Part shown: piece after piece, positions 7,368 through 16,500 of the stretch
Position numbering within the stretch: the stretch's first letter is position 1
How the letters are laid out: every line of letters starts with the position of its first letter
DNA from: Secundilactobacillus silagei JCM 19001
GTDB taxonomy: Bacteria > Bacillota > Bacilli > Lactobacillales > Lactobacillaceae
Assembly (NCBI RefSeq): GCF_002217945.1
Contig: NZ_BCMG01000010.1
Location: forward strand, 1 to 64,000
Direction: 5' to 3'
DNA length: 64,000 nucleotides
The notes under the pieces: model-generated
What the model saw: only the letters and a program-made list of their open reading frames with translations
The model's database searches: none
What the model was told of the DNA's origin: nothing
Position numbers and translations under genes: made by a program

Positions 7368-9179
7368 TTGGCAGATGTTAAGCAATTACCAACCCGAGAT
7401 CAGGTCGACCCGAAGTTAACCTGGGACCTGACCCCCATTTATCAAGATGACCAGGCGTTTAGTCAGGCCTTTGATACCGTTATGACCCAAATTGATGGGC
7501 TATCAAAATTAGAGGGGCAACTAGCGCATAGTTCAAAGGCGCTTTTGACCGTGATCCAAACGATCATGGCCACCATTCGGCCGGCAGAAAAGCTCTACGT
7601 TTACGCTTCTTTGAAACATGATCAGGATACGACGAACGCGGCTAATCAGAACCTAAGCGGCAAGACGCAAAGTATGCTGACCAAGCTCGAAAGCAACATT
7701 GCCTGGTTTGAGCCCGAACTATTAGCCGTCGATCCCGCTACACTTGATGACTGGATCAAGACGGATGCCGATCTGAAGCCTTACGAACATTATCTGCGGA
7801 CCATTACGGATGAACGAGCGCACGTATTAACGCCGGCTGCTGAAAAATTATTAGCACAGGCAGGCGACGCGTTGAGTGCTTCTAGTAACACCTTTGACGT
7901 CTTAAACGATGCCGATCTGGAATTTCCAGTGGTGGAGGATAATGACGGCGGGACCGTTCAGCTGTCGCAAGGCGTTTATGATCAGCTGATCCAATCCACG
8001 AAACCAGAAGTTCGCCAAATGGCCTTTAAGCAGCTGTACGCCGTTTATCACCAATTTCGGCATACGCTGGCAGCCACCCTTTCAGGAAACGTTAAAACGC
8101 ATAATTTTGAAGCTTCCGTTCACCATTATGATGATGCGCGGCAAGCAGCCATGAGTGGTAACCACATTCCAACCAGTGTGTTTGATGCACTTGTGACCAG
8201 CGTTAACGACCATTTACCGTTACTGCACCGGTACGTTGCCCTGCGGAAACAAATTTTAAAGTTACCAGAACTGCATATGTATGACCTCTACACACCGATC
8301 ACTGGTGAGCCTCAACTATCCTATACCTTTGATGAAGCCAAGGCGGAGGCCCTTAAAGCGTTGGCGGTATTAGGGCCGGATTATATCAGTCACGTTAAAA
8401 CCGCTTTTGATTCCCGCTGGATCGACGTGGTTGAAAACAAGGGCAAGCGCTCAGGGGCTTATTCTTCTGGGATGTACGATACCGCACCGTACATTCTATT
8501 GAACTGGCAGGATAACCTGGAGAGCTTGTTTACGCTGGTTCATGAAATGGGCCACAGCATGCACAGCTACTATACGACCCATAATCAACCTTATCAGTAC
8601 GGGGATTACTCCATTTTTGTGGCGGAGATTGCTTCCACGACCAACGAAACGTTACTGACCGATTATCTGCTGAAGACTTATTCCGATAAGCAGGTGCAAG
8701 CCTTTGTGCTGAACCATTATCTGGATGGGTTCAAGGGAACCGTCTTCCGTCAGACGCAGTTTGCTGAATTTGAGCACTTTATTCATGAACAGGACGCGGC
8801 CGGTCAGCCGTTAACCGCGGAATACCTCAGTCAGCATTATTTGGAACTGAATCAAAAGTATTACGGTGATGCGGTGATCTCAGACCCAGAAATTGCGGAT
8901 GAGTGGGCCCGCATTCCGCACTTCTACTACAACTATTACGTTTATCAATATGCAACGGGGTTCGCGGCTGCCAATACGTTGGCCCAGCGGATCACCAGTG
9001 GGGATGACAGCAAGCGGGCGGCTTACCTGAACTACTTGAAATCCGGCAGTTCGGATTATCCGATCAACGTGATGCGCAAGGCGGGGGTCGATATGACCCA
9101 GACCGACTATCTGGATCAGGCCTTTGCTGAGTTTGAGAAACGCTTGAATCAATTTGAAAAACTAGCTAAGACGATGTAA
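7368..9179 (+). CDS. pepF: Oligoendopeptidase F
   Basis: M3-family zinc metallopeptidase that cuts peptides of roughly 7-17 residues in the cytosol. The HEMGH zinc motif is at about residue 388 (LVHEMGHSMHSYY), followed by the third ligand region VAEIASTTNE about 25 residues on. The 603-aa length is standard and there is no signal peptide. A GTG at 7359 opens the ORF, but AAAGGA lies only two bases before it; the TTG at 7368 has proper spacing and begins the familiar leader ADVKQLPTRDQV. In lactic bacteria PepF degrades imported peptides and, in Bacillus, can also affect signalling peptides. A strong terminator follows. Confidence 0.96.
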   Translation: MADVKQLPTRDQVDPKLTWDLTPIYQDDQAFSQAFDTVMTQIDGLSKLEGQLAHSSKALLTVIQTIMATIRPAEKLYVYASLKHDQDTTNAANQNLSGKTQSMLTKLESNIAWFEPELLAVDPATLDDWIKTDADLKPYEHYLRTITDERAHVLTPAAEKLLAQAGDALSASSNTFDVLNDADLEFPVVEDNDGGTVQLSQGVYDQLIQSTKPEVRQMAFKQLYAVYHQFRHTLAATLSGNVKTHNFEASVHHYDDARQAAMSGNHIPTSVFDALVTSVNDHLPLLHRYVALRKQILKLPELHMYDLYTPITGEPQLSYTFDEAKAEALKALAVLGPDYISHVKTAFDSRWIDVVENKGKRSGAYSSGMYDTAPYILLNWQDNLESLFTLVHEMGHSMHSYYTTHNQPYQYGDYSIFVAEIASTTNETLLTDYLLKTYSDKQVQAFVLNHYLDGFKGTVFRQTQFAEFEHFIHEQDAAGQPLTAEYLSQHYLELNQKYYGDAVISDPEIADEWARIPHFYYNYYVYQYATGFAAANTLAQRITSGDDSKRAAYLNYLKSGSSDYPINVMRKAGVDMTQTDYLDQAFAEFEKRLNQFEKLAKTM

Positions 9180-9191
9180 GTTAGAACATTG

Positions 9192-9227
9192 AAAAAGCGA
9201 CCTGCAAAAAATGCAGATCGCTTTTTT
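9192..9227 (+). terminator. Terminator after pepF
   Basis: Arms AAAAAGCGACCTGCA and TGCAGATCGCTTTTT pair over 15 positions with one mismatch. It also lies at the 3' end of the convergent spxH gene. Confidence 0.88.
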
Positions 9228-9243
9228 GGTTGCGTATTCGATT

Positions 9244-9861
9244 TCAAAGGACGTGTAGGTTAGGCGTTGGTTTTTGATGTTCCAGCGCTTGTTTTGCCAG
9301 TAAACCATTGTTCTCACAAATTTCGTATAACCCCTGATAGGTCACGTCCGGCAACTTGAGACCGCAATCGGAAACGTTCGCGTTGTATAAAACTGCGGTG
9401 GAAGGATCAGCAACCTTCATTTCGGAAGCCAGCCGCTGATCGGCTTGAAAGGCCCGGCGTGCTAGTTCGGAGTTACGGTCCTCAGTAAACATCGAAAGGT
9501 CGAGATGGACGTGCTTAGCGACTTCCAAAACTAATTTTTCAGAGTAGGGCTGCCCCTGCTCAACCAATTGATTTTGCAGCGTCAATAAAAAGAGTCGGCC
9601 CTTTTTCTTGCCCTGAAAAAGGGCAGCCTTATAGTCTAAGATGATGCGGTAATGCAGATTAAATTGTTCATTGCGTAGATTTAAGTTATGACAGTCTTGA
9701 TTGGTCACTTTGAGGTGCTGATCAATCATGTGCGGATTCAGTAACGGAATAAATTGATAAGAAATATCGCCAAAAATTTGATCAGCGAGACGTAAAATAC
9801 TCTTTTCCGACTTCATACAGCGACTGCCTAATGGGTTGATAAATAGATATACTTCCAGCAA
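9244..9861 (-). CDS. spxH: DsbA-fold ClpXP adaptor SpxH (YjbH-like)
   Basis: In Bacillus, YjbH/SpxH presents Spx to ClpXP. The 205-aa product has the thioredoxin-like start (LEVYLFINPLGSRC) and the KPTPNL-type tail of short lactobacillar homologues; Bacillus YjbH is about 300 aa. The motif that is CPxC in Bacillus reads LGSRC here, so the first cysteine is replaced by glycine and a dithiol redox role is unlikely. An ATG opens the ORF at 9876, but it overlaps the GGAGG; the TTG at 9861 is eight bases beyond it and aligns with the family start. Its place between pepF and relQ, in reverse orientation, supports the call. Confidence 0.85.
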   Translation of the reverse strand: MLEVYLFINPLGSRCMKSEKSILRLADQIFGDISYQFIPLLNPHMIDQHLKVTNQDCHNLNLRNEQFNLHYRIILDYKAALFQGKKKGRLFLLTLQNQLVEQGQPYSEKLVLEVAKHVHLDLSMFTEDRNSELARRAFQADQRLASEMKVADPSTAVLYNANVSDCGLKLPDVTYQGLYEICENNGLLAKQALEHQKPTPNLHVL

Positions 9862-9917
9862 AGTAATTTCCTCCATTAATTAGCCGTTACTTAGTAAACG
9901 ACCTTTAGTCAAAAATA

Positions 9918-9945
9918 ATCATAAAGCATTTTGAGCGAAATGCAA
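9918..9945 (-). promoter_or_regulatory. spxH promoter
   Basis: On the reverse strand: TTGCAT (9945-9940), 16 bp, TATGAT (9923-9918). Strong sigma-A match, about 55 bases before the spxH start. Confidence 0.7.
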
Positions 9946-10180
9946 GGATTTAGGTTATGTAAATGCGACTAGGGAGGGGAAAACCGGTTTCAAAGGCCGT
10001 TGTCATGGGTAATACTGTTTTCCGTTGTTATACAAATAATTATTGGCTCAGGATGAACGGTCAGTTAAGCTGACCAATTCTTCTGGGGCTAGACGACCCA
10101 ACTTAAGCGAAAATATGCTAAAATAAAGTCTGTTTGTAAAACAAACTACAATCAATTGAAACCATATCGAGGTGAACAGC
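9946..10180. other. spxH-relQ intergenic region
   Basis: The gap between the divergent spxH and relQ genes (9862-10180) exceeds 300 bases. Besides the spxH promoter it holds a 17-bp inverted repeat (GGTCAG, five bases, CTGACC) at 10059-10075 and an extended -10 element (TGCTAAAAT) at 10116-10124 in front of relQ. No ORF with a ribosome binding site is apparent. Confidence 0.5.
10116..10124 (+). promoter_or_regulatory. Extended -10 element for relQ
   Basis: TGCTAAAAT, an extended -10 with no good -35 at 16-18 bp. It lies 56 bases before the chosen relQ start. Confidence 0.45.
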
Positions 10181-10837
10181 TTGATTGAAAATTGGAATCA
10201 TTTTTTGCTGCCTTATAATCAGGCAGTAGATGAATTAAAAGTTAAATTACGGGGAATGCGGAAGCAATTTCAAAACAAAAATCAGCGTTCACCCATTGAA
10301 TTTGTGACCGGCAGGGTGAAGCCAGTAGACAGTATTAAAGAAAAGATGAACCGGCGTCACGTTTCCGAAGAACGGCTGGAGCAAGACATGCAAGATATTG
10401 CCGGATTGCGGATCATGTGTCAGTTCGTTGAGGATATTTATCAAGTTGTTGATCTGCTGAGAAAGCGGTCTGATATGACGATCCTTGAAGAGCGTGATTA
10501 TATTCACAATGAAAAGCCCAGTGGTTATCGCTCCTATCACATTGTGATCGAATATCCGGTTCAGATGGTGACTGGCGAAAAGAAAATTTTAGCTGAGGTT
10601 CAAGTCCGTACGCTGGCCATGAACTTTTGGGCAACCATTGAACACTCGTTGAACTATAAATACCAGGGCGAATTTCCCGAGGAGCTGAGTGCCAGATTGC
10701 AGCGCGCAGGGGAAGCAGCGTTTAAACTGGATACCGAAATGTCGGAAATTAGAGAAGAGATTCAAGAAGCACAGCATTTATTTTCATACGGTAAGGGCTC
10801 AGAGCCGCAACCGCCTAATAAGAGGGATGATCAGTGA
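10181..10837 (+). CDS. relQ: Small alarmone synthetase RelQ
   Basis: GTP pyrophosphokinase that makes (p)ppGpp from GTP or GDP and ATP without a hydrolase domain. The 218-aa protein carries the synthetase motifs: GRVKPVDSI, QDIAGLRIMCQF, the G-loop region KPSGYRSYH and the EVQVRTLAMNFWATIEHSLNYK block. The C-terminal helix EMSEIREEIQEAQ is the one that forms the tetramer in RelQ proteins. A GTG at 10172 overlaps the Shine-Dalgarno sequence; the TTG at 10181 is six bases after AGGTG and gives the family length. The stop overlaps the nadK start (TGATG), so the two are translationally coupled. Confidence 0.94.
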   Translation: MIENWNHFLLPYNQAVDELKVKLRGMRKQFQNKNQRSPIEFVTGRVKPVDSIKEKMNRRHVSEERLEQDMQDIAGLRIMCQFVEDIYQVVDLLRKRSDMTILEERDYIHNEKPSGYRSYHIVIEYPVQMVTGEKKILAEVQVRTLAMNFWATIEHSLNYKYQGEFPEELSARLQRAGEAAFKLDTEMSEIREEIQEAQHLFSYGKGSEPQPPNKRDDQ

Positions 10838-11640
10838 TGAAAATCGGAATTTTTAGCAATCCAGGTTCAGCCTCAACACGGGTCTCAAATGCGTTGAAGT
10901 CCAAGATCAAGGCTGAACACCTAGTCTTAGATAATGACGATCCTGATATTTTAATTACGGTTGGCGGTGATGGTACCTTGCTGTCAGCGTTTCACCACTA
11001 TGAAAAACAGCTAGCTAAGATTCGCTTTGTCGGTATTCACACCGGTCATTTAGGTTTTTATACGGACTGGCGGGATTACGAAGTCGATGAGCTGATCGAC
11101 AGCCTCGCACATGATAACGGGCAAAGTGTCAGCTATCCGCTGCTGGATATCTTGATTGAATATAGTGATGGTAAAAAGCAAAGTATGCTGGCACTAAATG
11201 AATCAACGCTCAAAAAATTGACCGGGACGATGCTGGCCAACGTTTACATTAAAGACCAGCTGTTTGAACTGTTCCGCGGAGACGGCCTTTGTGTCTCAAC
11301 GCCAACCGGTTCTACAGCCTATAATAAATCAGCGGGCGGTGCCGTGGTCAGTTCCGAACTGGATGTCGTTCAAGTGTCAGAGATTGCCTCGATCAATAAC
11401 CGGGTCTTTCGAACTTTAGGCTCACCGATTATTATTTCGCCCCAGGAATGGGTGCGTATCGAGCCAGTCGAGTTAAACGAAAATTTGATGACTTGTGATC
11501 AAAAAGTGGTTGAAAACCGGCAAATTAAATCGGTAACTTACCGCATCTCTAAACAACGGATCGCGTTTGCCCAGTACCGGCACACGCAGTTTTGGAAACG
11601 GGTTTCAGAATCCTTCATTGGGGTGAAGCCGGTTGATTAA
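10837..11640 (+). CDS. nadK: NAD kinase
   Basis: Phosphorylates NAD to NADP in the cytosol. The 267-aa protein has the GGDGT motif (VGGDGTLLSAF) near residue 47, the conserved HTGHLGFY block, LNE in the substrate site and GDGLCVSTPTGSTAYNKSAGG. The ATG at 10837 shares its A with the relQ stop; a GTG one codon earlier is possible but would put the start inside the stop overlap. It ends 8 nt inside the next gene. The relQ-nadK-rluD order is conserved in Firmicutes and links stress alarmone and NADP supply genetically. Confidence 0.96.
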   Translation: MKIGIFSNPGSASTRVSNALKSKIKAEHLVLDNDDPDILITVGGDGTLLSAFHHYEKQLAKIRFVGIHTGHLGFYTDWRDYEVDELIDSLAHDNGQSVSYPLLDILIEYSDGKKQSMLALNESTLKKLTGTMLANVYIKDQLFELFRGDGLCVSTPTGSTAYNKSAGGAVVSSELDVVQVSEIASINNRVFRTLGSPIIISPQEWVRIEPVELNENLMTCDQKVVENRQIKSVTYRISKQRIAFAQYRHTQFWKRVSESFIGVKPVD

Positions 11641-12532
11641 ATTTGATTGGCAGTACACTGGGGATTCACCGATTTTCGTGCGGACTTTTATGCGCCAGCA
11701 AGGCATCAGCCGAAACCTGTTAAAACAAATTAAGTTTTCGGGCGGTCGCATTTGCGTTGATGGGCAACGCGTTCGAGTGACCTATAAGATGCATTCGGGT
11801 CAGCGGTTAGAAGTGACTTTGCCGCCGGAAATTCCTAGTGATCATATCCAGGTCTCTAATACCCCACTAGAGATTCTCTATGAAGATGCCCATTTTTTGG
11901 TGGTCAATAAGCCCGCTGAAGTGGCTTCAGTACCCTCGCATATTTATGCCGATGATTCCCTGGTCAACCGGGTGAAGGGGTATCTGATACGCACGCACGC
12001 GGCCAGTCAGGTGACCCATATCGTGACGCGTTTAGATCGTGAAACCAGCGGCATCGTGATTTTTGCGAAACACCACTTTGCTCACACGGTATTAGACACC
12101 CAGCTAAAGCAGCACAGTCTAAAAAAGACCTATTTCTGCGTTGTTTCTGGGGTGCTCAAGGTCAAGCATGCTGTGATCGATGCGCCAATCGGCCGGGAAC
12201 CCGGTTCGTTTATTAAACGGATGGTGAGAGCTGATGGCCGCACCGCTCAGACTGAGTACTGGGTTGCTAAACGCATGCCGGCAACAACGCTGTTACGGAT
12301 TCGCCTGCATACGGGTCGAACCCACCAGATCAGAGTGCATATGGCTAGTATTGGCCACCCATTAGTTGGTGACTTTTTATATGGTCAGCAGACCAATCCC
12401 TGGATTCATCGGCAGGCGTTACACTGCGCGTCAGTCAGCTTCTATAATCCGTTTGTGCAAAAACAGATCACCTGTTACGCACCGATGCCAGCAGATTTAG
12501 CAACGCTGATCAAACACGAAAGTCAGCTTTAA
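11633..12532 (+). CDS. RluD-family pseudouridine synthase (YjbO-like)
   Basis: RNA pseudouridine synthase of 299 aa: an N-terminal S4-like region (about residues 10-75; FVRTFMRQQGISRNLLKQIK), then the RluA/RluD catalytic domain. The HIVTRLDRETSG block contains the catalytic aspartate, and RLHTGRTHQIRVHMASIGHPLVGDFLYG is the C-terminal signature. The target is probably rRNA or tRNA uridine, but the site cannot be deduced. It starts with TTG at 11633 inside the nadK 3' end, with GGGGTGAAG upstream. Last gene of the relQ operon. Confidence 0.92.
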   Translation: MIKFDWQYTGDSPIFVRTFMRQQGISRNLLKQIKFSGGRICVDGQRVRVTYKMHSGQRLEVTLPPEIPSDHIQVSNTPLEILYEDAHFLVVNKPAEVASVPSHIYADDSLVNRVKGYLIRTHAASQVTHIVTRLDRETSGIVIFAKHHFAHTVLDTQLKQHSLKKTYFCVVSGVLKVKHAVIDAPIGREPGSFIKRMVRADGRTAQTEYWVAKRMPATTLLRIRLHTGRTHQIRVHMASIGHPLVGDFLYGQQTNPWIHRQALHCASVSFYNPFVQKQITCYAPMPADLATLIKHESQL

Positions 12533-12542
12533 GAAGACAATT

Positions 12543-12592
12543 AAAAAGGGTCCCTGCCATTCAGTCGTTCACTGAGTAGCAGGGGCCTTTAG
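12543..12592. terminator. Terminator between convergent genes
   Basis: Arms AAAAGGGTCCCTGC and GCAGGGGCCTTTA around a 20-base loop that itself contains CATTCAGT/ACTGAGTA. It can stop transcription from the relQ operon and perhaps from cutC. Confidence 0.7.
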
Positions 12593-12605
12593 TCAATTGG
12601 GGCAT

Positions 12606-13205
12606 TTATTTTTCCTGAAGAAAGTAGCTTAAATTCAGCTGTTCATTTAACTGGCTGGATTGTGCGTCATCATCACTTAAGACGACTAACTGCAAGTTAG
12701 CAGCCTGGGCGATGTTATTCAGTCTTGATAACCGGGCAGTGTTGGCCTTGCCGGTTAAGTGCGTCAAGACCCGTTCAACACCGTTATCGGCCAGCCACTT
12801 CAGAGCATCGGCCTGGTTACTATCTGCCAGATCATCAACGGCTGTGCCAAAGGTGATCGACATCCCGCCAGCGGCTGCAATCAAGTTGGCCATGGCTTCA
12901 GTATCTAGTTGATGGTCAGGGGTGAGGGCAGCCACGATGATGGCATCGGCCCCCAGTTGCTGGGCTGCTAAAATATCGGCTTCCATGATCTTTAATTCAG
13001 GGTCGCTATAGCTGGCATCACCCATGCGAGGCCGAATTAAAATGGCGAGTGACAGCTCGTGTTCGTGGGCGTAAAGGGTGGCTTCAGCTATCGTGCCTTT
13101 GCTGGGCGTAGTGCCATCGGCTGCAACCGTGACACGGGTTGTCTGGTCGTTGATGGCTTTGGTCAATTGGCGGTAGTTATTAACAAGCGGTTCTATGAAT
13201 TTCAA
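12606..13205 (-). CDS. cutC: CutC-family TIM-barrel protein
   Basis: The 199-aa product matches the CutC family: LAILIRPRMGDASYSDPELKIM, then a run of DILAAQQLGADAIIVAALTPDHQLD and a final glycine-rich strand. CutC was named for copper homeostasis, but the role is disputed and other bacterial members have no clear copper link. The usual histidine in the family's TFHRA motif reads TFGTA here, which may mean an altered active site. The TTG start has AAGGAGA seven bases upstream. It is transcribed alone, convergent with the relQ operon. Confidence 0.8.
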   Translation of the reverse strand: MKFIEPLVNNYRQLTKAINDQTTRVTVAADGTTPSKGTIAEATLYAHEHELSLAILIRPRMGDASYSDPELKIMEADILAAQQLGADAIIVAALTPDHQLDTEAMANLIAAAGGMSITFGTAVDDLADSNQADALKWLADNGVERVLTHLTGKANTARLSRLNNIAQAANLQLVVLSDDDAQSSQLNEQLNLSYFLQEK

Positions 13206-13364
13206 GGTAGGTCTCCTTTTAATTTTACTCTGTTTCTAATCTAAGAGTCATTATAGCAATTTTTTGAGTTGAATGTGACCGGCTAAGACGACATTTATAA
13301 TAAATTCTTTTAAGCAGTGAGTGGGGCTGAAGATAATGAGGCAATTATAAGTTAAAGATAATAG

Positions 13365-13378
13365 TGTAAACGCTTACT
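13365..13378 (+). promoter_or_regulatory. cre-like site
   Basis: TGTAAACGCTTACT matches the CcpA consensus TGWAANCGNTNWCA at every fixed position except the last. It lies 44 bases upstream of the promoter at 13422. Confidence 0.5.
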
Positions 13379-13421
13379 ATGACGGACTTTTTCAGACTAA
13401 CGGGGCATTCTAGGAAACCCC

Positions 13422-13450
13422 TTGCATTCTTTATAAATTCGCGTTATATT
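13422..13450 (+). promoter_or_regulatory. Consensus sigma-A promoter
   Basis: TTGCAT, exactly 17 bp, TATATT. Transcription would begin near 13457, giving either a short terminated RNA or, by read-through, the trmL message. Confidence 0.75.
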
Positions 13451-13456
13451 TACTGT

Positions 13457-13564
13457 TGAGAAATCGTTCGGAAGCGGATGTCGAGAAATCGTCAGCTGTT
13501 GTCGAATTTGCACTTCATTAACGCAGTTCCTCGCCGTGCTGACACCGAGGGGTTGCGTTTTTTT
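13457..13564 (+). ncRNA. Candidate small RNA or terminated leader upstream of trmL
   Basis: About 108 nt between a consensus promoter and a strong intrinsic terminator. The terminator stem spans 14 bp (AACGCAGTTCCTCG with CGAGGGGTTGCGTT, three G-U) with a 12-base loop and seven Ts. The body holds a direct repeat GAGAAATCGT at 13458 and 13483. No ORF of note. It could be a free small RNA or an attenuator for trmL and ftsK. I do not recognise a known RNA family. Confidence 0.55.
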
Positions 13565-13605
13565 ATGCGGTGACTTTTATAACTTTTTACAAAAGGAGTG
13601 TAACT

Positions 13606-14121
13606 ATGTCCAATCATATTGTCTTATTTGAACCTTTAATGCCAGCTAATACTGGTAATATTGCCAGAACCTGCGCCGGGACGGATACGATTCTAGATCT
13701 CATCGAACCCCTAGGCTTTTCCGTTGACGACGCCCATCTTAAGCGGGCTGGCTTAGATTATTGGGATAAGGTTGACATTCGTTATCACAAAAACTTACAG
13801 GAATTTATGAGTACGGTCCCAGACGTTAAGCGGCTGTTCTTAGTCTCTAAGTTTGCGGAATTTGCGTACACGCAGCACGACTATACGGACGTTGAAAATG
13901 GCGATTACTACTTCATGTTTGGTAAGGAAACTACTGGGCTGCCAGAACCCTTTATGCGCAAGCACAGTGAACAGGCCATCCGAATTCCCCAAGATGATAC
14001 GCATATTCGCGCGCTGAACCTCTCTAATTCGGCCGCTATTGTGATCTACGAAATTCTGCGTCAGCAAAACTTTCCTAAATTAGAGCTCGAACACCACTAT
14101 GAAAATGATAAACTAAAGTAA
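13606..14121 (+). CDS. trmL: tRNA (cytidine(34)-2'-O)-methyltransferase
   Basis: SPOUT-class methyltransferase (CspR/TrmL) that modifies the wobble base of tRNA-Leu isoacceptors. The 171-aa protein has the family start NHIVLFEPLMPANTGNIARTC. The knot motifs are LFLVSKFAEFAY, MFGKETTGLPE and IRIPQDDTHIRALNLSNSAAIVIYE, in order. The ATG at 13606 has AAAGGAG at good spacing; the longer ORF from 13570 runs into the terminator region and is not credible. ftsK follows after 27 bases, probably cotranscribed. Confidence 0.94.
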   Translation: MSNHIVLFEPLMPANTGNIARTCAGTDTILDLIEPLGFSVDDAHLKRAGLDYWDKVDIRYHKNLQEFMSTVPDVKRLFLVSKFAEFAYTQHDYTDVENGDYYFMFGKETTGLPEPFMRKHSEQAIRIPQDDTHIRALNLSNSAAIVIYEILRQQNFPKLELEHHYENDKLK

Positions 14122-14148
14122 GTTGATTAATTAATAGGGGTGAACATT

Positions 14149-16479
14149 TTGGCACAAAAACGAAAGACCACGCGCCGTCGAACGACTAAATCGACTAACC
14201 GGCGTAAAAAGGGACGTCAAAAAAACGTTTCTTATACCGCTAATGCAGTGGGCCTCATCCTGTTAACTTTGTGCCTTTTAGCGTTTTTTAAGGCGGGTTT
14301 TATTGGGGAATTAGTGGCCAATTTAATTCGCTTTGCAGTAGGGGATACCTATCCGCTGATCAGTTTAGTTGGGGTAGCAGTCGGACTGGCGTTATTAGTC
14401 ACGGGACGGCTGCCCAAGATTGCCGGCCGCTGGCTTTGGAGCCTGGGGTTGATGTACCTCGGCGTTTTGCTGTGGCTGCAGGTGGACTTATTCTTATCTG
14501 AAGACCAGCATACTGGCTTTATCAGCTATACTTGGCAATTACTGGGGAGTGATTTGGCCAATAGCAGTGTGAACACGGCAGTCGGTGGGGGAACCATCGG
14601 CGCGGTGCTGCTGACGGTCACGCATTTTCTCGTGGCGTTTGGCGGGGCTAAGGTCATTTCCGTTTTGCTGATACTGGCTGGGGTGATGATTGCGTTTAAC
14701 GTTTCTGGCGCTCAGCTTCTAACCTGGATTCAGGCCGCTAGTCACTGGCTCGGTCATGGCTTAACTTTGATTGGCCGCTCGTTGGCGAGTGCAGTGGCGA
14801 AACTTAAACGGGTCCAATTGAAACCGGCAAAACGGCCAACGCAGTCAAAACCGGTTAAGAAAGCAACACCCGTTGAAAAAGACTTGCCGACCCCGGTAGC
14901 TGAGCGAAAAACCAGTGTTGAGCCACCGGCAGAAAAGCCGGCCATCCCAATCAGTGTGGCGACCCGTAAAAATGAACCGGGTCAACCATTGGCAACGGGT
15001 TCTGAAACGCAGACTGAAGATCCGGCAGCCACGATGATTGCCGCCGTGGGGGATGATCCCAATTATCAGCTTCCCGGAACGGACCTGTTAACACCGATTC
15101 CGCAAAAAGATCAGCAAGACGACTACAAAACGATTGAAAAAAACACTAAGATCCTGAAAAAAACCTTGGATAGCTTTGGGGTCGATGCCGAAATTAAGCA
15201 CGTTAACTTGGGACCTTCCGTGACGGAGTACGAGCTGCATCCGGCCATTGGCGTGAAAGTGTCACGCATTGTTAATTTGGCGGATGATCTAGCCCTTGCT
15301 TTGGCCGCTAAGGAAATCAGAATTGAAGCACCGATTCCGGGGAAATCATTAATTGGAATCGAAGTCCCGAATAAAGAAATTTCCACGGTCTCGTTTCGCG
15401 ATGTCAGTGAGGCGGTCACCCACGGTCCTGCTCATTTACTAGAAGTACCGCTGGGCCGGGATGTGACTGGTAAAGTCATTAATATGGACCTGACTAAAAT
15501 GCCGCATCTGCTCATTGCCGGGTCGACTGGTAGTGGGAAATCGGTGGCAATCAACGGCATCATTACGAGCATCCTGATGAACGCTCGGCCCAGTCAGGTC
15601 AAGCTGATGCTGATCGATCCGAAAAAGGTTGAATTAAGCGTCTACAATGGCATTCCCCACTTACTGACACCAGTGGTCTCCGATCCGAAGAAAGCGGCTA
15701 AGGCCCTGCATAAAGTGGTCCATGAAATGGAACAGCGTTATGATTTATTTGCTAAGGCTGGCCAACGAAAGATCGCGGGGTACAACCAGTTTATTAAGAC
15801 CCAAAACCAAACGGCAGATAAGCCGTTACCAACGTTACCGTACATCGTGGTGATCGTTGATGAATTGGCCGATTTGATGATGACCGTTTCCAACGAAGTC
15901 GAGGACGCCATTATTCGGCTGGCTCAAATGGGACGGGCGGCTGGTATCCACATGATTCTGGCCACTCAACGGCCTTCGGTAGACGTCATTACCGGTTTAA
16001 TTAAAGCGAACGTGCCTTCTAGGATGGCCTTTGCTGTTTCCAGCGGGGTTGATTCCCGAACTATCCTGGATTCAAACGGGGCTGAGAAACTGTTAGGCCG
16101 TGGCGATATGCTTTACATGCCAGTTGACCAAAACTCACCGACACGGATTCAGGGGGCCTATATTCCGGATCAGGATGTCCAGCACGTCACGGATTTCATT
16201 CGTAATCAGCAGACCGCCGAGTATGATGAGGCGATGATGGTGAGTGACGAAGAGATCTCTGAGGATGGGGCGCATTCTGATGATGATCTATTTGACGACG
16301 CCCTGCAATTTGTGGTTGACCAGCAAAAGGCCAGCACCTCTTTGCTGCAACGCCATTTCCGAATCGGGTATAACCGCGCGGCTAGGTTAATCGATGACCT
16401 GGAACAGGGTGGTTTTATTGGCCCACAAGACGGCAGTAAGCCACGCAAGGTATATAAGCAAAAAGACTCAGATGCTTAA
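14149..16479 (+). CDS. ftsK: DNA translocase FtsK/SpoIIIE
   Basis: Septal DNA pump that clears chromosome termini during division. The 776-aa protein has a basic N-terminus and four hydrophobic segments within about residues 25-200. A proline- and lysine-rich linker spans about 220-330. The RecA-like motor follows, with Walker [11 protein letters not shown] near residue 456 and Walker [14 protein letters not shown]. The C-terminal winged-helix gamma domain ([23 protein letters not shown]) reads KOPS/SRS-type DNA signals. A GTG at 14140 lies inside the Shine-Dalgarno AGGGGTG, so I use the TTG at 14149. The linker is shorter than in E. coli, as in other Firmicutes. Confidence 0.95.
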   Translation: MAQKRKTTRRRTTKSTNRRKKGRQKNVSYTANAVGLILLTLCLLAFFKAGFIGELVANLIRFAVGDTYPLISLVGVAVGLALLVTGRLPKIAGRWLWSLGLMYLGVLLWLQVDLFLSEDQHTGFISYTWQLLGSDLANSSVNTAVGGGTIGAVLLTVTHFLVAFGGAKVISVLLILAGVMIAFNVSGAQLLTWIQAASHWLGHGLTLIGRSLASAVAKLKRVQLKPAKRPTQSKPVKKATPVEKDLPTPVAERKTSVEPPAEKPAIPISVATRKNEPGQPLATGSETQTEDPAATMIAAVGDDPNYQLPGTDLLTPIPQKDQQDDYKTIEKNTKILKKTLDSFGVDAEIKHVNLGPSVTEYELHPAIGVKVSRIVNLADDLALALAAKEIRIEAPIPGKSLIGIEVPNKEISTVSFRDVSEAVTHGPAHLLEVPLGRDVTGKVINMDLTKMPHLLIAGSTGSGKSVAINGIITSILMNARPSQVKLMLIDPKKVELSVYNGIPHLLTPVVSDPKKAAKALHKVVHEMEQRYDLFAKAGQRKIAGYNQFIKTQNQTADKPLPTLPYIVVIVDELADLMMTVSNEVEDAIIRLAQMGRAAGIHMILATQRPSVDVITGLIKANVPSRMAFAVSSGVDSRTILDSNGAEKLLGRGDMLYMPVDQNSPTRIQGAYIPDQDVQHVTDFIRNQQTAEYDEAMMVSDEEISEDGAHSDDDLFDDALQFVVDQQKASTSLLQRHFRIGYNRAARLIDDLEQGGFIGPQDGSKPRKVYKQKDSDA

Positions 16480-16500
16480 TAGCGTGTTAAAAGTAATTAA

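Larger units (their letters stand above)
13206..13604. other. cutC-trmL intergenic region
   Basis: About 400 bases without a protein gene. It contains a cre-like site (13365), a consensus sigma-A promoter (13422-13450) and a short unit ending in a strong terminator (13520-13564), all detailed separately. The first 150 bases would hold the reverse-strand cutC promoter; no convincing -35/-10 pair stands out there. Confidence 0.6.

Noticed and set aside
13457-13564. 6S RNA or a known riboswitch upstream of trmL
   Set aside because: Too short for 6S RNA, and no conserved core of the riboswitch classes I know is visible.
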